This document shows positions 45,190-53,920 of a stretch of DNA of 64,000 nt, in pieces (the first letter of the stretch is position 1; each line of letters begins with the position of its first letter). The position numbers and the translations under genes are program-made. The notes under the pieces were generated by a model that ran no database searches, was not told the origin of the DNA, and saw nothing but the letters and a program-made list of their open reading frames with translations. The DNA comes from LZORAL124-50-18 sp051208045 (GTDB taxonomy: Bacteria; Pseudomonadota; Gammaproteobacteria; Pseudomonadales; Oleiphilaceae), in the NCBI GenBank assembly GCA_051208045.1, contig JBPJFY010000006.1:210868-274867 (forward strand), given 5' to 3'.

Positions 45190-46470
45190 TTAGGCCGTCA
45201 ACCGACGCTCATGTTCCATCGGGCAGTGTTTGGTAATGTTGTTGACCACCGCAAACAAGGCCGGGATGTGGTGCGCGATGATCGGAATACCGCTCGTGAG
45301 TACCGAGACTGAGATGTCGCGGGCTTCATCTGCCCAGCAGAGCTTATTCAGCAAGCCGATATGGCCAAATGCTGCACTGCTGTTTTTGCCCCACATGCCC
45401 ACGGGGTCTCCACCCAGCATGAGTCCCGCACTGTAACGCATGGGAATCATCAAGGTTCGGTCGAATTGGAGGGAACCGTACTCGTGCACAGAGCGTCGGA
45501 TGGTGTTTTCCTCGCAAATCCGCTGTCCTTCCCACAGACCTCCATTGAGCATCATCTGATAGAAGCGAGACACTTCTTCTGCTGTGCCGACCAGGTTGCC
45601 CGCCGGCATAATCGATTGGTACCACTCCGGACTGTTGATTACCCGTTCCACGGTATCAATATCCGCCCCCAGTGCGCGCTTGATGATCGTGGTAATCGGG
45701 AAACGCGGCTTGGGTCCGGTGGCGTAGTTGGTGGCCATCTTAGCCTGCACCTCGGGTGATGCGCCATAAGTAAAGTGCGTCATGCCCATGGGCTTGCGGA
45801 CCTTGGCATCCATATATTCTTGAATGGAATTTCCAGTGACCTTTTCCAGCACGCGTCCCAACACAAAGCCGCCGGTCAAGGCGTGATAGGAAAGCTCATT
45901 CCCACTGGAGGAGATTGGCCTGGCTTCGCAGAGCAAGCGCCAGACCTCGTCTTCATTCCATAAAATTTCGACTTGGGTGTCGGCTGCAAGACGAGGAATA
46001 CCGCCACGATGCGACAGGATTTGGTGTAACGTGGTGTTCCTTTTTCCGTTTTTCCCAAATTCGGGTAAATAGTAACTCACTGGATCAAGCAAACTCACCT
46101 TGCCATCTTCCGCCAGCATGTGCATGAGTACTGCGGTCATGGCTTTTGATGCAGAAAACAGACACATGGGCATGTCCGGTGTTGCTGCCACTTTCGGGGT
46201 TTTCGCCGAATCTTTAGGGCCGTTACCGGTCTGGTGACCGATGGAGCGGTTGAATACGATCTGGCCCTGCTTTCTCAAACAAAAGGTGATCGCGGGTTGT
46301 GTTCCTGTCAGGTAAAGATTGATGATGGCTTGCCAGATCGCGTCTGCCGCTTCGCGGGTTAATCCCACCGATTCCGGAGCGACTTCACTGTCATGATCGA
46401 TGTGAATCTGGTCGGAGACGTGCTCCAAATGACTGGTGTTAAGCAGTTTTCTGAGTAGTGTTTGTTTCAT
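45190..46470 (-). CDS. Beta-lactamase-fold serine hydrolase (family VIII esterase type)
   Basis: A 426-residue protein without a signal peptide. S106-x-x-K109 in LFSASKAMT is the class C beta-lactamase nucleophile motif. Tyr in SYHALTGG (about 206) corresponds to the YxN motif with Asn replaced by Ala. HILSHRGGIP-type context (QILSHRGGIPRL) is usual in this group. Probably a cytoplasmic esterase rather than an antibiotic-degrading enzyme. Confidence 0.85.
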   Translation of the reverse strand: MKQTLLRKLLNTSHLEHVSDQIHIDHDSEVAPESVGLTREAADAIWQAIINLYLTGTQPAITFCLRKQGQIVFNRSIGHQTGNGPKDSAKTPKVAATPDMPMCLFSASKAMTAVLMHMLAEDGKVSLLDPVSYYLPEFGKNGKRNTTLHQILSHRGGIPRLAADTQVEILWNEDEVWRLLCEARPISSSGNELSYHALTGGFVLGRVLEKVTGNSIQEYMDAKVRKPMGMTHFTYGASPEVQAKMATNYATGPKPRFPITTIIKRALGADIDTVERVINSPEWYQSIMPAGNLVGTAEEVSRFYQMMLNGGLWEGQRICEENTIRRSVHEYGSLQFDRTLMIPMRYSAGLMLGGDPVGMWGKNSSAAFGHIGLLNKLCWADEARDISVSVLTSGIPIIAHHIPALFAVVNNITKHCPMEHERRLTA

Positions 46471-46689
46471 GCAACCATCCTGATTGACCCAAGTTGCCGT
46501 ACTTTATAACGGGAAAAACGGTGGAAGTAAAATAACTGAATCACTGTTCTTGTAAATTCGTACCAGACGTGAAGCGTAGTTGAAGGCAATATTCAATTCT
46601 TCCCTAATGCCTTGCCGTTGCCTAAAATGCGCAAACGTCGAACAGTATGCGCAAACAGGGAGGTTTCGACTTATGTACGGAGGCGAAGG

Positions 46690-47175
46690 ATGAGGATCAG
46701 GTCAAAGCTGACGGATGGGTTCAGCAAGTTAGTTCATCAAATGCGATGGTATATCCCTGTTTTATTGGTTTTGCTTTTGTGGAATCTGAGTCTGTATCTT
46801 CAAGTAGCGAATCAAACAGCTAGAAATGCGTTACTAACGGCGGAATTTGAGCAGATAAGTCCGCAACTTTTGCTTGCAAAAGAACGAGCGACCTTACTGA
46901 ACAATCTGATAGCCTCTGGCAAAGTTGCACAGACTTATAATCAGCATCAGAACAGGATGCTTAATCACCTGTCGTTACTCGCCAGTCAGAGTGGCCACCT
47001 GTCATTCATCATGATCCAGCTTTCACCTCAGGGCGTGCAACTGGAAGTGGAAGCATTGGACAGTGATAGCATTCGCCTTTTCGCTTCGAAATTTTCAGGG
47101 ATGTCTGTGGATCGCATGACATCGAATGCTGCGAATGGCGTGACTACGGCTCATCTCACAGTAAATAAGTTGTGA
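46690..47175 (+). CDS. PilN-like single-TM protein
   Basis: A 161-residue protein. ATG 46690 has GGAGG upstream. One membrane segment (YIPVLLVLLLWNLSLYLQV), a helical stretch, then a small alpha/beta domain ending GVQLEVEALDSDSIRLFASKF. This layout is that of PilN/GspL-type assembly proteins, but sequence similarity by eye is slight. First of three coupled membrane genes. Confidence 0.5.
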   Translation: MRIRSKLTDGFSKLVHQMRWYIPVLLVLLLWNLSLYLQVANQTARNALLTAEFEQISPQLLLAKERATLLNNLIASGKVAQTYNQHQNRMLNHLSLLASQSGHLSFIMIQLSPQGVQLEVEALDSDSIRLFASKFSGMSVDRMTSNAANGVTTAHLTVNKL

Positions 47176-47197
47176 AGGCGCGAAGAGGAGAGGGACG

Positions 47198-47701
47198 ATG
47201 GAGAGACGCGCAGTGACGTGGATTAAATTAGCGTTACTCATTGCTCTGATTGCGAGTGTCGCTTGGCAATCTATGGTTTTGGATCAGATTACCCTTCAGG
47301 AAATAGAGTTCAAACACGCCCTGGCGGTCGGCTATAAAACAGTGAGGCGGCATGGCGATTACCTGCAGGATATTAGCAAACTCACCCAGAGACTGCAGGC
47401 CTATGAGTCACCGCAGGAGGATCAGGCGATCCTGGCCTATCTTCAGGACAAATTGCAGGTTCCACCCAGTTCGTCTATGCAAATTTCAGCCTTGCCCGAA
47501 TCAGCGGGAGTACAGGGCAAGCAAGCGGTGGTATTCGTTGAGGGTGCGTGGCCAGATGTGGCTAAACTACTCGCCTTTATCCATGAAGCCATGGTGAATG
47601 AGCGTTTAGTCACCCTATCGGAAGTGGCCATTCGTCGCCTACAGGACAGGGTGTCTCTTCAACTCGTAATTCATTTTATGAAGGTGAGTCATGATAAGTA
47701 A
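47198..47701 (+). CDS. PilO/GspM-like single-TM protein
   Basis: A 167-residue protein with one N-terminal membrane segment, a coiled-coil-like helix (residues about 30-80) and a ferredoxin-like C-terminal domain (KQAVVFVEGAWPDVAKLLAFIHE, then LVIHFM). Same architecture as PilO or GspM. It overlaps the next start by 11 bases. Confidence 0.5.
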   Translation: MERRAVTWIKLALLIALIASVAWQSMVLDQITLQEIEFKHALAVGYKTVRRHGDYLQDISKLTQRLQAYESPQEDQAILAYLQDKLQVPPSSSMQISALPESAGVQGKQAVVFVEGAWPDVAKLLAFIHEAMVNERLVTLSEVAIRRLQDRVSLQLVIHFMKVSHDK

Positions 47702-47942
47702 GCTGATCCATGTGCTCTTCGCCTGCTTGCTTTTTGCGCTCATGGCGTTCTTTTCCTTGTCGATTGTGGTTGAGTTGACGTTAGACAACCAAGATATCGT
47801 GACATTCATTGAAGACAGCAAAAAAAGCCGTTCAGGCGCACCTGATTTGTTACCGGAAATTGCTTTCTCTGCCGAGCCGATTGCGTTGGCGCGATATCCT
47901 CGTCTCTTTTCGCCGCTGGGTAGTCGAGAGTCAACCGAGTAA
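47691..47942 (+). CDS. Small single-TM protein, third gene of the PilN/O-like set
   Basis: An 83-residue protein: membrane segment LIHVLFACLLFALMAFFSLSIVV followed by a short periplasmic tail with no lipobox. It could be a truncated PilP/GspC-like component, but that is only position-based. No secretin or ATPase gene is nearby. Confidence 0.45.
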   Translation: MISKLIHVLFACLLFALMAFFSLSIVVELTLDNQDIVTFIEDSKKSRSGAPDLLPEIAFSAEPIALARYPRLFSPLGSRESTE

Positions 47943-48015
47943 GCACGGGTGTTCACTAGAAGGTCTGAGAAAAGCGCACCAAATCTATCAACCTGGTTTG
48001 ATATAGCATGCAAGG

Positions 48016-48450
48016 CTACTCATACTGTGAGCAGCTAAAAACCAATATCCCTTCGTACATCCAGCTTTGTGGAGGGTAGTGCACCAATTCCAACCGCGCC
48101 TGGGCTATGCCGTCATGAATACCGCTCATGGCGCGCAGTGTCTGCGTGGGCTGTCCACCCGCTTCCAAAAGCCGCACTTCTGTGTAGAAATTCTGTAAGA
48201 TTGGCTTTCCGCCACCAATTTTGATCAGGCTGCCTGCCACTAGCCAGAACTCCGCCTGCTCATGTTTCAAAAGCAGTTGATGCCCGGCGGGTGTGCCTTG
48301 CCCACCGGTCAGCGTGATTTCTTTGCTGAAGAGTACTCCGTCATTAAATCCGGGATACTGATCACTGGTGATTGTGCACAGAATGGCCTGCGCCAAGGGG
48401 CTGATTGAGAGCAGTAATGGTGTGACGAGGCGTATTATTGGTTTAGACAT
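48016..48450 (-). CDS. Exported hypothetical protein
   Basis: A 144-residue protein with a signal peptide cleaved near AQAILC. Mature part beta-rich, two Cys residues (ILCTIT and VFSCSQ), possibly a disulphide. It starts 16 bases inside the end of the preceding membrane gene, so three minus-strand genes form one operon. Family unknown. Confidence 0.6.
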   Translation of the reverse strand: MSKPIIRLVTPLLLSISPLAQAILCTITSDQYPGFNDGVLFSKEITLTGGQGTPAGHQLLLKHEQAEFWLVAGSLIKIGGGKPILQNFYTEVRLLEAGGQPTQTLRAMSGIHDGIAQARLELVHYPPQSWMYEGILVFSCSQYE

Positions 48451-48899
48451 AGCGCTTGTTCCTTTCGGTAGGTGCTTTGAAAAGAGCGTAATCCCTGGTT
48501 GCGCTCTTCAGAACATTCCACGTACCCGTAAGATTCTATGATGTTTACGGTCCACATTTCAGTGCTCACTCCGAGGAGAACAACGCAAATGAACGAGCCC
48601 GCATAGAGCGTCCCCATCTTGCCTCTGGCCCAGGTCCCGAATCTTTTGCTGTAATGAGCTCCAAGATAGAGCCAATGCCATATGGGTAAACAGGATGGCA
48701 AAAGTAGCCAAAAGAATGGCCTCTGTATCTGCACTGTCTCTTGGGCTGACTGGGCGGTTGAAGTGCCGAGGTAGGCTTCCCAAATAAAAAACGCCGAGAA
48801 AATGAATGTTATGGAATACAGGAATCCCCATGCACACAGGCGTTGCCATTGAGAAGAACTATTATCCAGGGCACTAATCTGTTCTGGATTGTGATTAAT
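48435..48899 (-). CDS. Three-TM membrane protein with non-standard start
   Basis: The continuous frame encodes three membrane helices (WGFLYSITFIFSAFFIWEAYL, in outline; FFWLLLPSCLPIWHW; LYAGSFICVVLLGVS), but the only in-frame standard start (GTG 48734) would remove the first helix. The frame opens after a stop that overlaps the upstream gene, and AAGGA sits seven bases before an ATT codon at 48899, which I propose as the start. The sequence then reads INHNPEQISALDNSSSQW. Either a rare ATT start is used or the ATG has been lost. Confidence 0.55.
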   Translation of the reverse strand: MNHNPEQISALDNSSSQWQRLCAWGFLYSITFIFSAFFIWEAYLGTSTAQSAQETVQIQRPFFWLLLPSCLPIWHWLYLGAHYSKRFGTWARGKMGTLYAGSFICVVLLGVSTEMWTVNIIESYGYVECSEERNQGLRSFQSTYRKEQALCLNQ

Positions 48900-49662
48900 A
48901 AAATATTCCTTTACCTACTGGCACACCATTCACGGCTTGCCAGCGCAATATATTTTCCAGTTTGACTATGGCTCGCCCCACCGCGCCGAACGTTTTATCG
49001 TAAGTTGTTTGATAGGTATCATCAATGAGTTTGATGAGGGCATCTGTCAGCCCAAACTCGGAATCGATTTTATCCAATAATAAAGAAGTGGCGACACCAA
49101 CAAAAATAGCAGCGACGAGAGGCCCGGCGGCAATTGTGGTGATGGTTCCCACTGCTGCTGCAGCGATTGAGCCCATCACTGCAGAAACACCTACCTTCAC
49201 GAGATCAGAGGACACTGTACCAATCAAGGTTGCCAATGTGGCTTGTTCATCGATGAGGTATTTCACCACGTTGATAGGTACAGTAAGAAAAATAGTGAGT
49301 TTCGCACCACTGATAATGCTGTTTGAAACGCCTAACTTTCCAATTGCTAACGACACAATTTTGGGGTGGTTGGCGAGGTATTTCGTGCCCTTGAGCGTGT
49401 TTCTTAATCCCGGGTAGCCTTTGAGAATGACGTAACGGCGACCGTTGATAATCTTCTCTGCAACTCGGCCATTTTTACCGAGTGCTTGTGACTGATTGAT
49501 TGCTGTTTTGATATCTAAAGTCGGGGCAACATAGCCTGCCGCTGTTTTGGCATAGTCCAGTCTTTTTTGGAGATCTGCAAACTCCTCATGGGTCATCACA
49601 TGTAATTCTTGATTGTTGTCCTTCAGCTGCTGCTTTAGCTTCATTTGATTGAGGTCGTCCAT
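48895..49662 (-). CDS. Hypothetical protein with glycine-rich hydrophobic core
   Basis: A 255-residue protein. The first 100 residues are polar. Residues about 115-215 contain several hydrophobic, Ala/Gly/Thr-rich segments (VSAVMGSIAAAAVGTITTIA, then AAGPLVAAIFVGVATSLLL) that could insert into membranes, followed by a conserved-looking FGLTDALIKLIDDTYQ. No signal peptide. AGGAAGG precedes the ATG. The build resembles pore-forming effector proteins, and the membrane gene coupled to it could be an immunity protein. This is inference from shape only. Confidence 0.55.
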   Translation of the reverse strand: MDDLNQMKLKQQLKDNNQELHVMTHEEFADLQKRLDYAKTAAGYVAPTLDIKTAINQSQALGKNGRVAEKIINGRRYVILKGYPGLRNTLKGTKYLANHPKIVSLAIGKLGVSNSIISGAKLTIFLTVPINVVKYLIDEQATLATLIGTVSSDLVKVGVSAVMGSIAAAAVGTITTIAAGPLVAAIFVGVATSLLLDKIDSEFGLTDALIKLIDDTYQTTYDKTFGAVGRAIVKLENILRWQAVNGVPVGKGIFY

Positions 49663-49836
49663 GTGCCTTCCTATTGCGCTGTGTGGGTTGCTGGAGAGTG
49701 ATCTGTGCAGAAAATGTTTGCGCTAAGCACAACAGAAACCCCTCAATTTTTTATACAATTATTTTATAGGTGGGCAAAGTGGAATTATTCTTGATACTTT
49801 ATTAGTTATCCATTCGCTGGATGGAGTGCACACTTT

Positions 49837-50313
49837 ATGAATTTGAAATTCTCGTGGCAATCGATTTTTGCCACGTTCATCATTTTGCTGGTTTCTTTTA
49901 AGGTCGGTGCCGTGTCTCTTTCAAATTCAGGAAAGTCATTGGTTTTTTCCGAAGTCCATGGTGTTGTGTTATCGCACGGTGTGCCGGTCCCCAATGCCAA
50001 GGTCATTCGCAAGGTTGAATGGGCCACACTGGAAACGGAGGAAACCACGACTGATGAACAAGGGCATTTTTACTTTCCACCGGCGTACCAGGGAGGCATC
50101 AGCCGGCTATTGCCGGCGGAATTTGTGGCTGCACAATCTCTTGAAGTCGAGGTTCAGGGAGAAACCCTAAAAATCTGGTCAAACACGAAGCGCAGTGTGG
50201 CGAAGAATGCCGAACTGGGTGGCGCAGCATTGAATCTCATGTGTGAGCTGACCAACCCCTTGGCATTGCATCGTGAGTTTGGCTCAATTTTACGCACCAG
50301 TTGCACCTGGTGA
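49837..50313 (+). CDS. DUF6795-like exported protein
   Basis: A 158-residue protein with an N-terminal signal or anchor (FATFIILLVSFKVGAVS) and a transthyretin-like beta fold: VHGVVLSHGVPVPNAKVIRK, then TTTDEQGHFYFPPAY. This is the carboxypeptidase regulatory-like pattern used by DUF6795. Two Cys residues in the last 25 residues. It is divergent from the three-gene membrane cassette. Confidence 0.6.
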   Translation: MNLKFSWQSIFATFIILLVSFKVGAVSLSNSGKSLVFSEVHGVVLSHGVPVPNAKVIRKVEWATLETEETTTDEQGHFYFPPAYQGGISRLLPAEFVAAQSLEVEVQGETLKIWSNTKRSVAKNAELGGAALNLMCELTNPLALHREFGSILRTSCTW

Positions 50314-50401
50314 AGACCAGTGTGAATACTGGAGAGAGTTCATGGCAATAGTCAGGGACCACCGGCCTCCGCTTATACGAAGAGGCCTGAGTTGTTTGCA
50401 C

Positions 50402-50686
50402 TCACTCCCGCCAAAACGGCTTTTCATACTCCTGCATGGCATCATATCGGCTTAAGCCAATATCGTTCAGCATGTGGGGGGACATTTCCGCCAGTTGTCG
50501 GCGTTGTCGGGACCGGGCTCGCCACAGACTGAGGTTCGCTATAATGCGCTTCAACAACATCACGAGTTTCACTCTGCTACGGCGAATCATACGATAGGCC
50601 GAGGCGGCAAAGTGCGTGTCAGCGCTCACCGGGTCGTTGCGATGAGTGAGGGTGGCGAGTTTGTGGTTCAACAGTGTTCGGTTCAT
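50402..50686 (-). CDS. DUF1127 protein
   Basis: A 94-residue basic protein. ATG 50686 has AGGAG. The C-terminal RRQLAEMSPHMLNDIGLSRYDA is the DUF1127 motif. Small Arg-rich DUF1127 proteins are known in other bacteria as regulators, often RNA-linked, of phosphate, carbon and stress responses. It is divergently transcribed from the LysR regulator, which may control it. Confidence 0.88.
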   Translation of the reverse strand: MNRTLLNHKLATLTHRNDPVSADTHFAASAYRMIRRSRVKLVMLLKRIIANLSLWRARSRQRRQLAEMSPHMLNDIGLSRYDAMQEYEKPFWRE

Positions 50687-50884
50687 TGTTCTGGCTCCTG
50701 AAATGAAGCTTTGCTCCCTGGCCGGGGAGAAAAGCGGGTTGAGGCCGACGCTGAGAACCATTAGAGGAAAATTCCCAAAATCAATCCAATCGTAAATACG
50801 GATGGCGAGTATCGGAAATTACGATGGCGTTCCTGAAGGGGATCAGGTTCAATAGATTGACCCACGTACCAAGGAGCACAGCAC

Positions 50885-51802
50885 ATGGATCTACAGCAAC
50901 TCAAAACCTTTACCACCGTAGCAGAGGAAGGGCACCTCACGCGGGCTGCCGAGCGCCTCTACACCAGCCAGCCTGCCATCAGTGCGCAATTGAAAGCGCT
51001 GGAGGCCACATTGGGCGTAGAACTGTTTGATCGCACACCGAAAGGCATGTCATTGACGCCCGCTGGCGAAAAACTGTTGGTGCAGGCGCAGCAGATACTG
51101 GGGGCGGCGGATCAGCTCCTGCAGAACGCGCGTGCGATCCAGGGTGTGGTGTTGGGTGAAATGCGCGTGGGGGTGAACTCCGATTACGGTTATTTACACA
51201 TTCCCAAGCTCACCGCCTCTCTGCGTGCCACGCATCCCGGTATTCAGTTGTCGCTGGTCAATGGCATGTCCCCGCACATCATCACCGATATTCGCAAAGG
51301 CAAGCTCGATTCGGGGTTCTTTTTTGGGCCATGCGCTTCAGCAGATCTGTATACGTTGCCACTCCAGGAGTCGCCCATGGCCATTGTTGCCCCTGCGGAA
51401 TGGGCGGATCGTGTCAGCAATGCCTCGCTGGAAGACCTGATCGCACTGCCCTGGATCTACACTACTGAACGTTGCCCGTTTTATGTGTTGATGCAAAAGC
51501 TGCTGGCGGACAAAGCCATGCAGGTGGAAAAGATTGCACTGGTGGAATCCGAAGAAGCCATTCGGGAGTTTATCAAGGCCAAAGCCGGCATTGCACTGCT
51601 GCGTCGGGACGATGCGGACCAGGCGGAAGCCGAAGGCTGGGGCGTTCGATGGTCAGGCACTGCCCCCCCGATTCGTCTGAACGTGGCGGTACAGAAACGT
51701 CGCCTGCGGGAGCCCATGATTCAGGCGTGGCTGCAGCAGATGCGCACAATCTGGCCGGAAGCCTGTTGCCTGGAAGCGCAGGATGAAGCAGCCGTGGGGT
51801 GA
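50885..51802 (+). CDS. LysR-family transcriptional regulator
   Basis: A 305-residue LTTR. The winged HTH is at residues about 3-60 (FTTVAEEGHLTRAAERLYTSQPAISAQ, in outline). The substrate-binding domain follows from about 90 to 290. AAGGAG lies before the ATG. The usual target is the divergent neighbour, here the DUF1127 gene. The effector is unknown. Confidence 0.93.
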   Translation: MDLQQLKTFTTVAEEGHLTRAAERLYTSQPAISAQLKALEATLGVELFDRTPKGMSLTPAGEKLLVQAQQILGAADQLLQNARAIQGVVLGEMRVGVNSDYGYLHIPKLTASLRATHPGIQLSLVNGMSPHIITDIRKGKLDSGFFFGPCASADLYTLPLQESPMAIVAPAEWADRVSNASLEDLIALPWIYTTERCPFYVLMQKLLADKAMQVEKIALVESEEAIREFIKAKAGIALLRRDDADQAEAEGWGVRWSGTAPPIRLNVAVQKRRLREPMIQAWLQQMRTIWPEACCLEAQDEAAVG

Positions 51803-51943
51803 TTTTCTCCTTCGAATGTTAATTAGTGCTACTATTTTCGAAAACGAATATTTTATAATGCGATTTCCAAAATACTAACGGTGTGGAAGCGATAATCGGT
51901 CGTTATTCACACAATACAGTTTCATTTGCAAGGAATCGCGATC

Positions 51944-52768
51944 ATGTTACGAGACTCTCTGGTCAAATTGCAGGTCCCCAAAGCGTTGGAGACCTTTTCC
52001 AAATACTATTTCCAGCTGGATGTGCAGGGCAAAACCAATCTGGCCCTGTTGCGTGATCAGCAGGCACTGCTGGTGATGAACCACACGGCCTTTTTTGCGC
52101 TGGAATGTTATTTGATCGGGAGTCATTTGTTGTCAGCTTACCCGGAGCTGGATTACCGCACACTGGTGTGGAAAGGCTTTTCAGAAGGGCCGGCGGGCTT
52201 GTGGTTCCGTCAGCTCGGGTGTCAAACCGCCTCGATAAAAGCCGGTCAGGATTTGCTGACGGAAGGAAAGTCCGTGTTGATTATGCCGGAAGGCGTCGAT
52301 GCAACGGATGTGCGCAATCGGATGAACCAGTTTCATACCGGGTATCTGCGGATGCTGCAGGCGAAGAATGTCCCTATCATCCCCATCGGGTTTCACGGCA
52401 TTGATCAGTCCATCCCCTGGATGATCGCGCACAATGCCTGGCTCGAAAAGAAGCTCATGAAGCCGGTCAATCCGAATTTTGATTTTCTGCTGTTCCCCAA
52501 ATTGCCGATCTTCCGACCCACTAAGGTCGTTTTCAGCGTGGGTAAACCGATTCATTTGAATGAGGAGGATTTGAACGATGAAGCGGCTCTGCAGACGACG
52601 AACGTACGCATTCAGAATACCATCAGCGATCTTATGGCCAAGGCAGAAACCCATCGTCAGGCCTCGATCGGTCAGTCGCGCCTGAACCAGCTGTATCATA
52701 AAACCGTTGAAGGCAATATCAGCCGGTTACGTTTACCTGCGCTGCGTCGATCCGGCAATAGGATTTAA
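51944..52768 (+). CDS. PlsC-like acyltransferase with altered catalytic motif
   Basis: A 274-residue protein of the lysophospholipid acyltransferase fold. AAGGA precedes ATG 51944. LLVMNHTAFFALE takes the place of the NH-x4-D motif: His is kept, but the Asp position is Ala, with a Glu two residues later. LIMPEGVDATDVRNR replaces the FPEGTR block, and IIPIGFHGID fits motif IV. It may transfer an acyl group to a lipid acceptor, or the changed motif may mean another substrate or no activity. Confidence 0.7.
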   Translation: MLRDSLVKLQVPKALETFSKYYFQLDVQGKTNLALLRDQQALLVMNHTAFFALECYLIGSHLLSAYPELDYRTLVWKGFSEGPAGLWFRQLGCQTASIKAGQDLLTEGKSVLIMPEGVDATDVRNRMNQFHTGYLRMLQAKNVPIIPIGFHGIDQSIPWMIAHNAWLEKKLMKPVNPNFDFLLFPKLPIFRPTKVVFSVGKPIHLNEEDLNDEAALQTTNVRIQNTISDLMAKAETHRQASIGQSRLNQLYHKTVEGNISRLRLPALRRSGNRI

Positions 52769-52822
52769 CGACAACCTGTGGCACACTGAGCTTCCGGAGT
52801 TTGGAAGCATCAGGTGGCAGTT

Positions 52823-53920
52823 ATGGCCAGTGCGTTTTTAATGCCGCCTCAGCCCTGCAAAGAGGATGGGCGAGAGCGGCGTGTGGGCGTTGAAATGGAG
52901 ATGTCGGGCATTGAACTCTCCATGATCGCCTGCCAGATCAACATTGCCTTTGGTGGGCGAATCGAAGAAATTTCTCCCTTTGAGTTTGTGATTCGAGGCA
53001 CAGACCTCGGAGATTTCAAAATCGAGCTGGACTTCGTTTACCTCAAGAAATACGCCCGCGAGAAGTATCGGGCGCTGCAGGCGTCGCATGAAGAGCGCGC
53101 TTCTCAGGGCAGTTCGAACAGTCAAAAGGTGCCCACCGCCTCTGCCGAAGATGAAGCGCTGCTGTCTGAGCTGGCGGACCTGGACCTGCCTGATCTGGAA
53201 TCCATGGCGTCGGAAGCGTTGTCATTGGTGGCCAAAAACGTCGTACCCCTGGAAATCGTCACGCCCCCCATCGCTCTGAGCCAATTGCATTTACTGAATA
53301 CATTGGTGCAGCGATTGCGGGACCACGAAGCCAAGGGCACGCGGCATCTGCTCTTTTATGCCTTTGGGGTGCATCTAAATCCGGAACTGCCGGATCTGAA
53401 CGTCGACACCATACTGCGTTATTTCCGTGCCTTTCTCTGTTTGCACGACTGGTTGGCGGATCAGGAAAAAGTGGCGTTCAGTCGCCGGGTGACGCCCTTC
53501 ATCAACCGATTTCCCAGTGATTATGCACGTAAAGTGGTTGATCCTGATTACACGCCCTCGTTAAGCGAGTTTATCGACGATTATCTGGACGCCAATGCCA
53601 GTCGCAACCGAGCGCTGGATCTGCTGCCACTGCTCACCTGGCTGGACGAATCCCGGGTACGGACGGTGCTGCCGGAAGAAAAAATTGGTAAACGCCCGAC
53701 ATTCCACTACCGGTTGCCAAACTCGGACATTGACAATCCGGCCTGGACGGTGGCGCAGTCGTGGAACCATTGGGTGATGGTGGAGCGACTGGCCAATCAC
53801 CCCAAGTTACTGAAAGAAATGATGTGGGCGTTGTCCCGCCATTTGGAGTTGTTCTCCATTGAATTGGTTTCCTGGAAGGAGCGCTTAAAGTCGTGCGTCA
53901 ACCACCTCTCATCGCCGTAA
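52823..53920 (+). CDS. Amidoligase-family (COOH-NH2 ligase) protein
   Basis: A 365-residue protein. GRERRVGVEMEMSGIEL near residue 20 is the amidoligase_2 opening motif with its metal-binding Glu residues. A Ser/Ala/Glu-rich insertion lies at 90-125. LHLLNTLVQRLRDHEAKGTRH and the later SLSEFIDDYLD and RLPNSDIDNP also fit. Such enzymes are predicted to form amide bonds using ATP in peptide or cell-wall modification. The next gene, a C26 peptidase, overlaps it and could act on the product. Confidence 0.8.
   Translation: MASAFLMPPQPCKEDGRERRVGVEMEMSGIELSMIACQINIAFGGRIEEISPFEFVIRGTDLGDFKIELDFVYLKKYAREKYRALQASHEERASQGSSNSQKVPTASAEDEALLSELADLDLPDLESMASEALSLVAKNVVPLEIVTPPIALSQLHLLNTLVQRLRDHEAKGTRHLLFYAFGVHLNPELPDLNVDTILRYFRAFLCLHDWLADQEKVAFSRRVTPFINRFPSDYARKVVDPDYTPSLSEFIDDYLDANASRNRALDLLPLLTWLDESRVRTVLPEEKIGKRPTFHYRLPNSDIDNPAWTVAQSWNHWVMVERLANHPKLLKEMMWALSRHLELFSIELVSWKERLKSCVNHLSSP

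Noticed and set aside
48559..48849. 96-codon minus-strand frame
   Set aside because: It overlaps the three-TM protein frame, which has better membrane segments, operon overlaps on both sides and a continuous reading frame.
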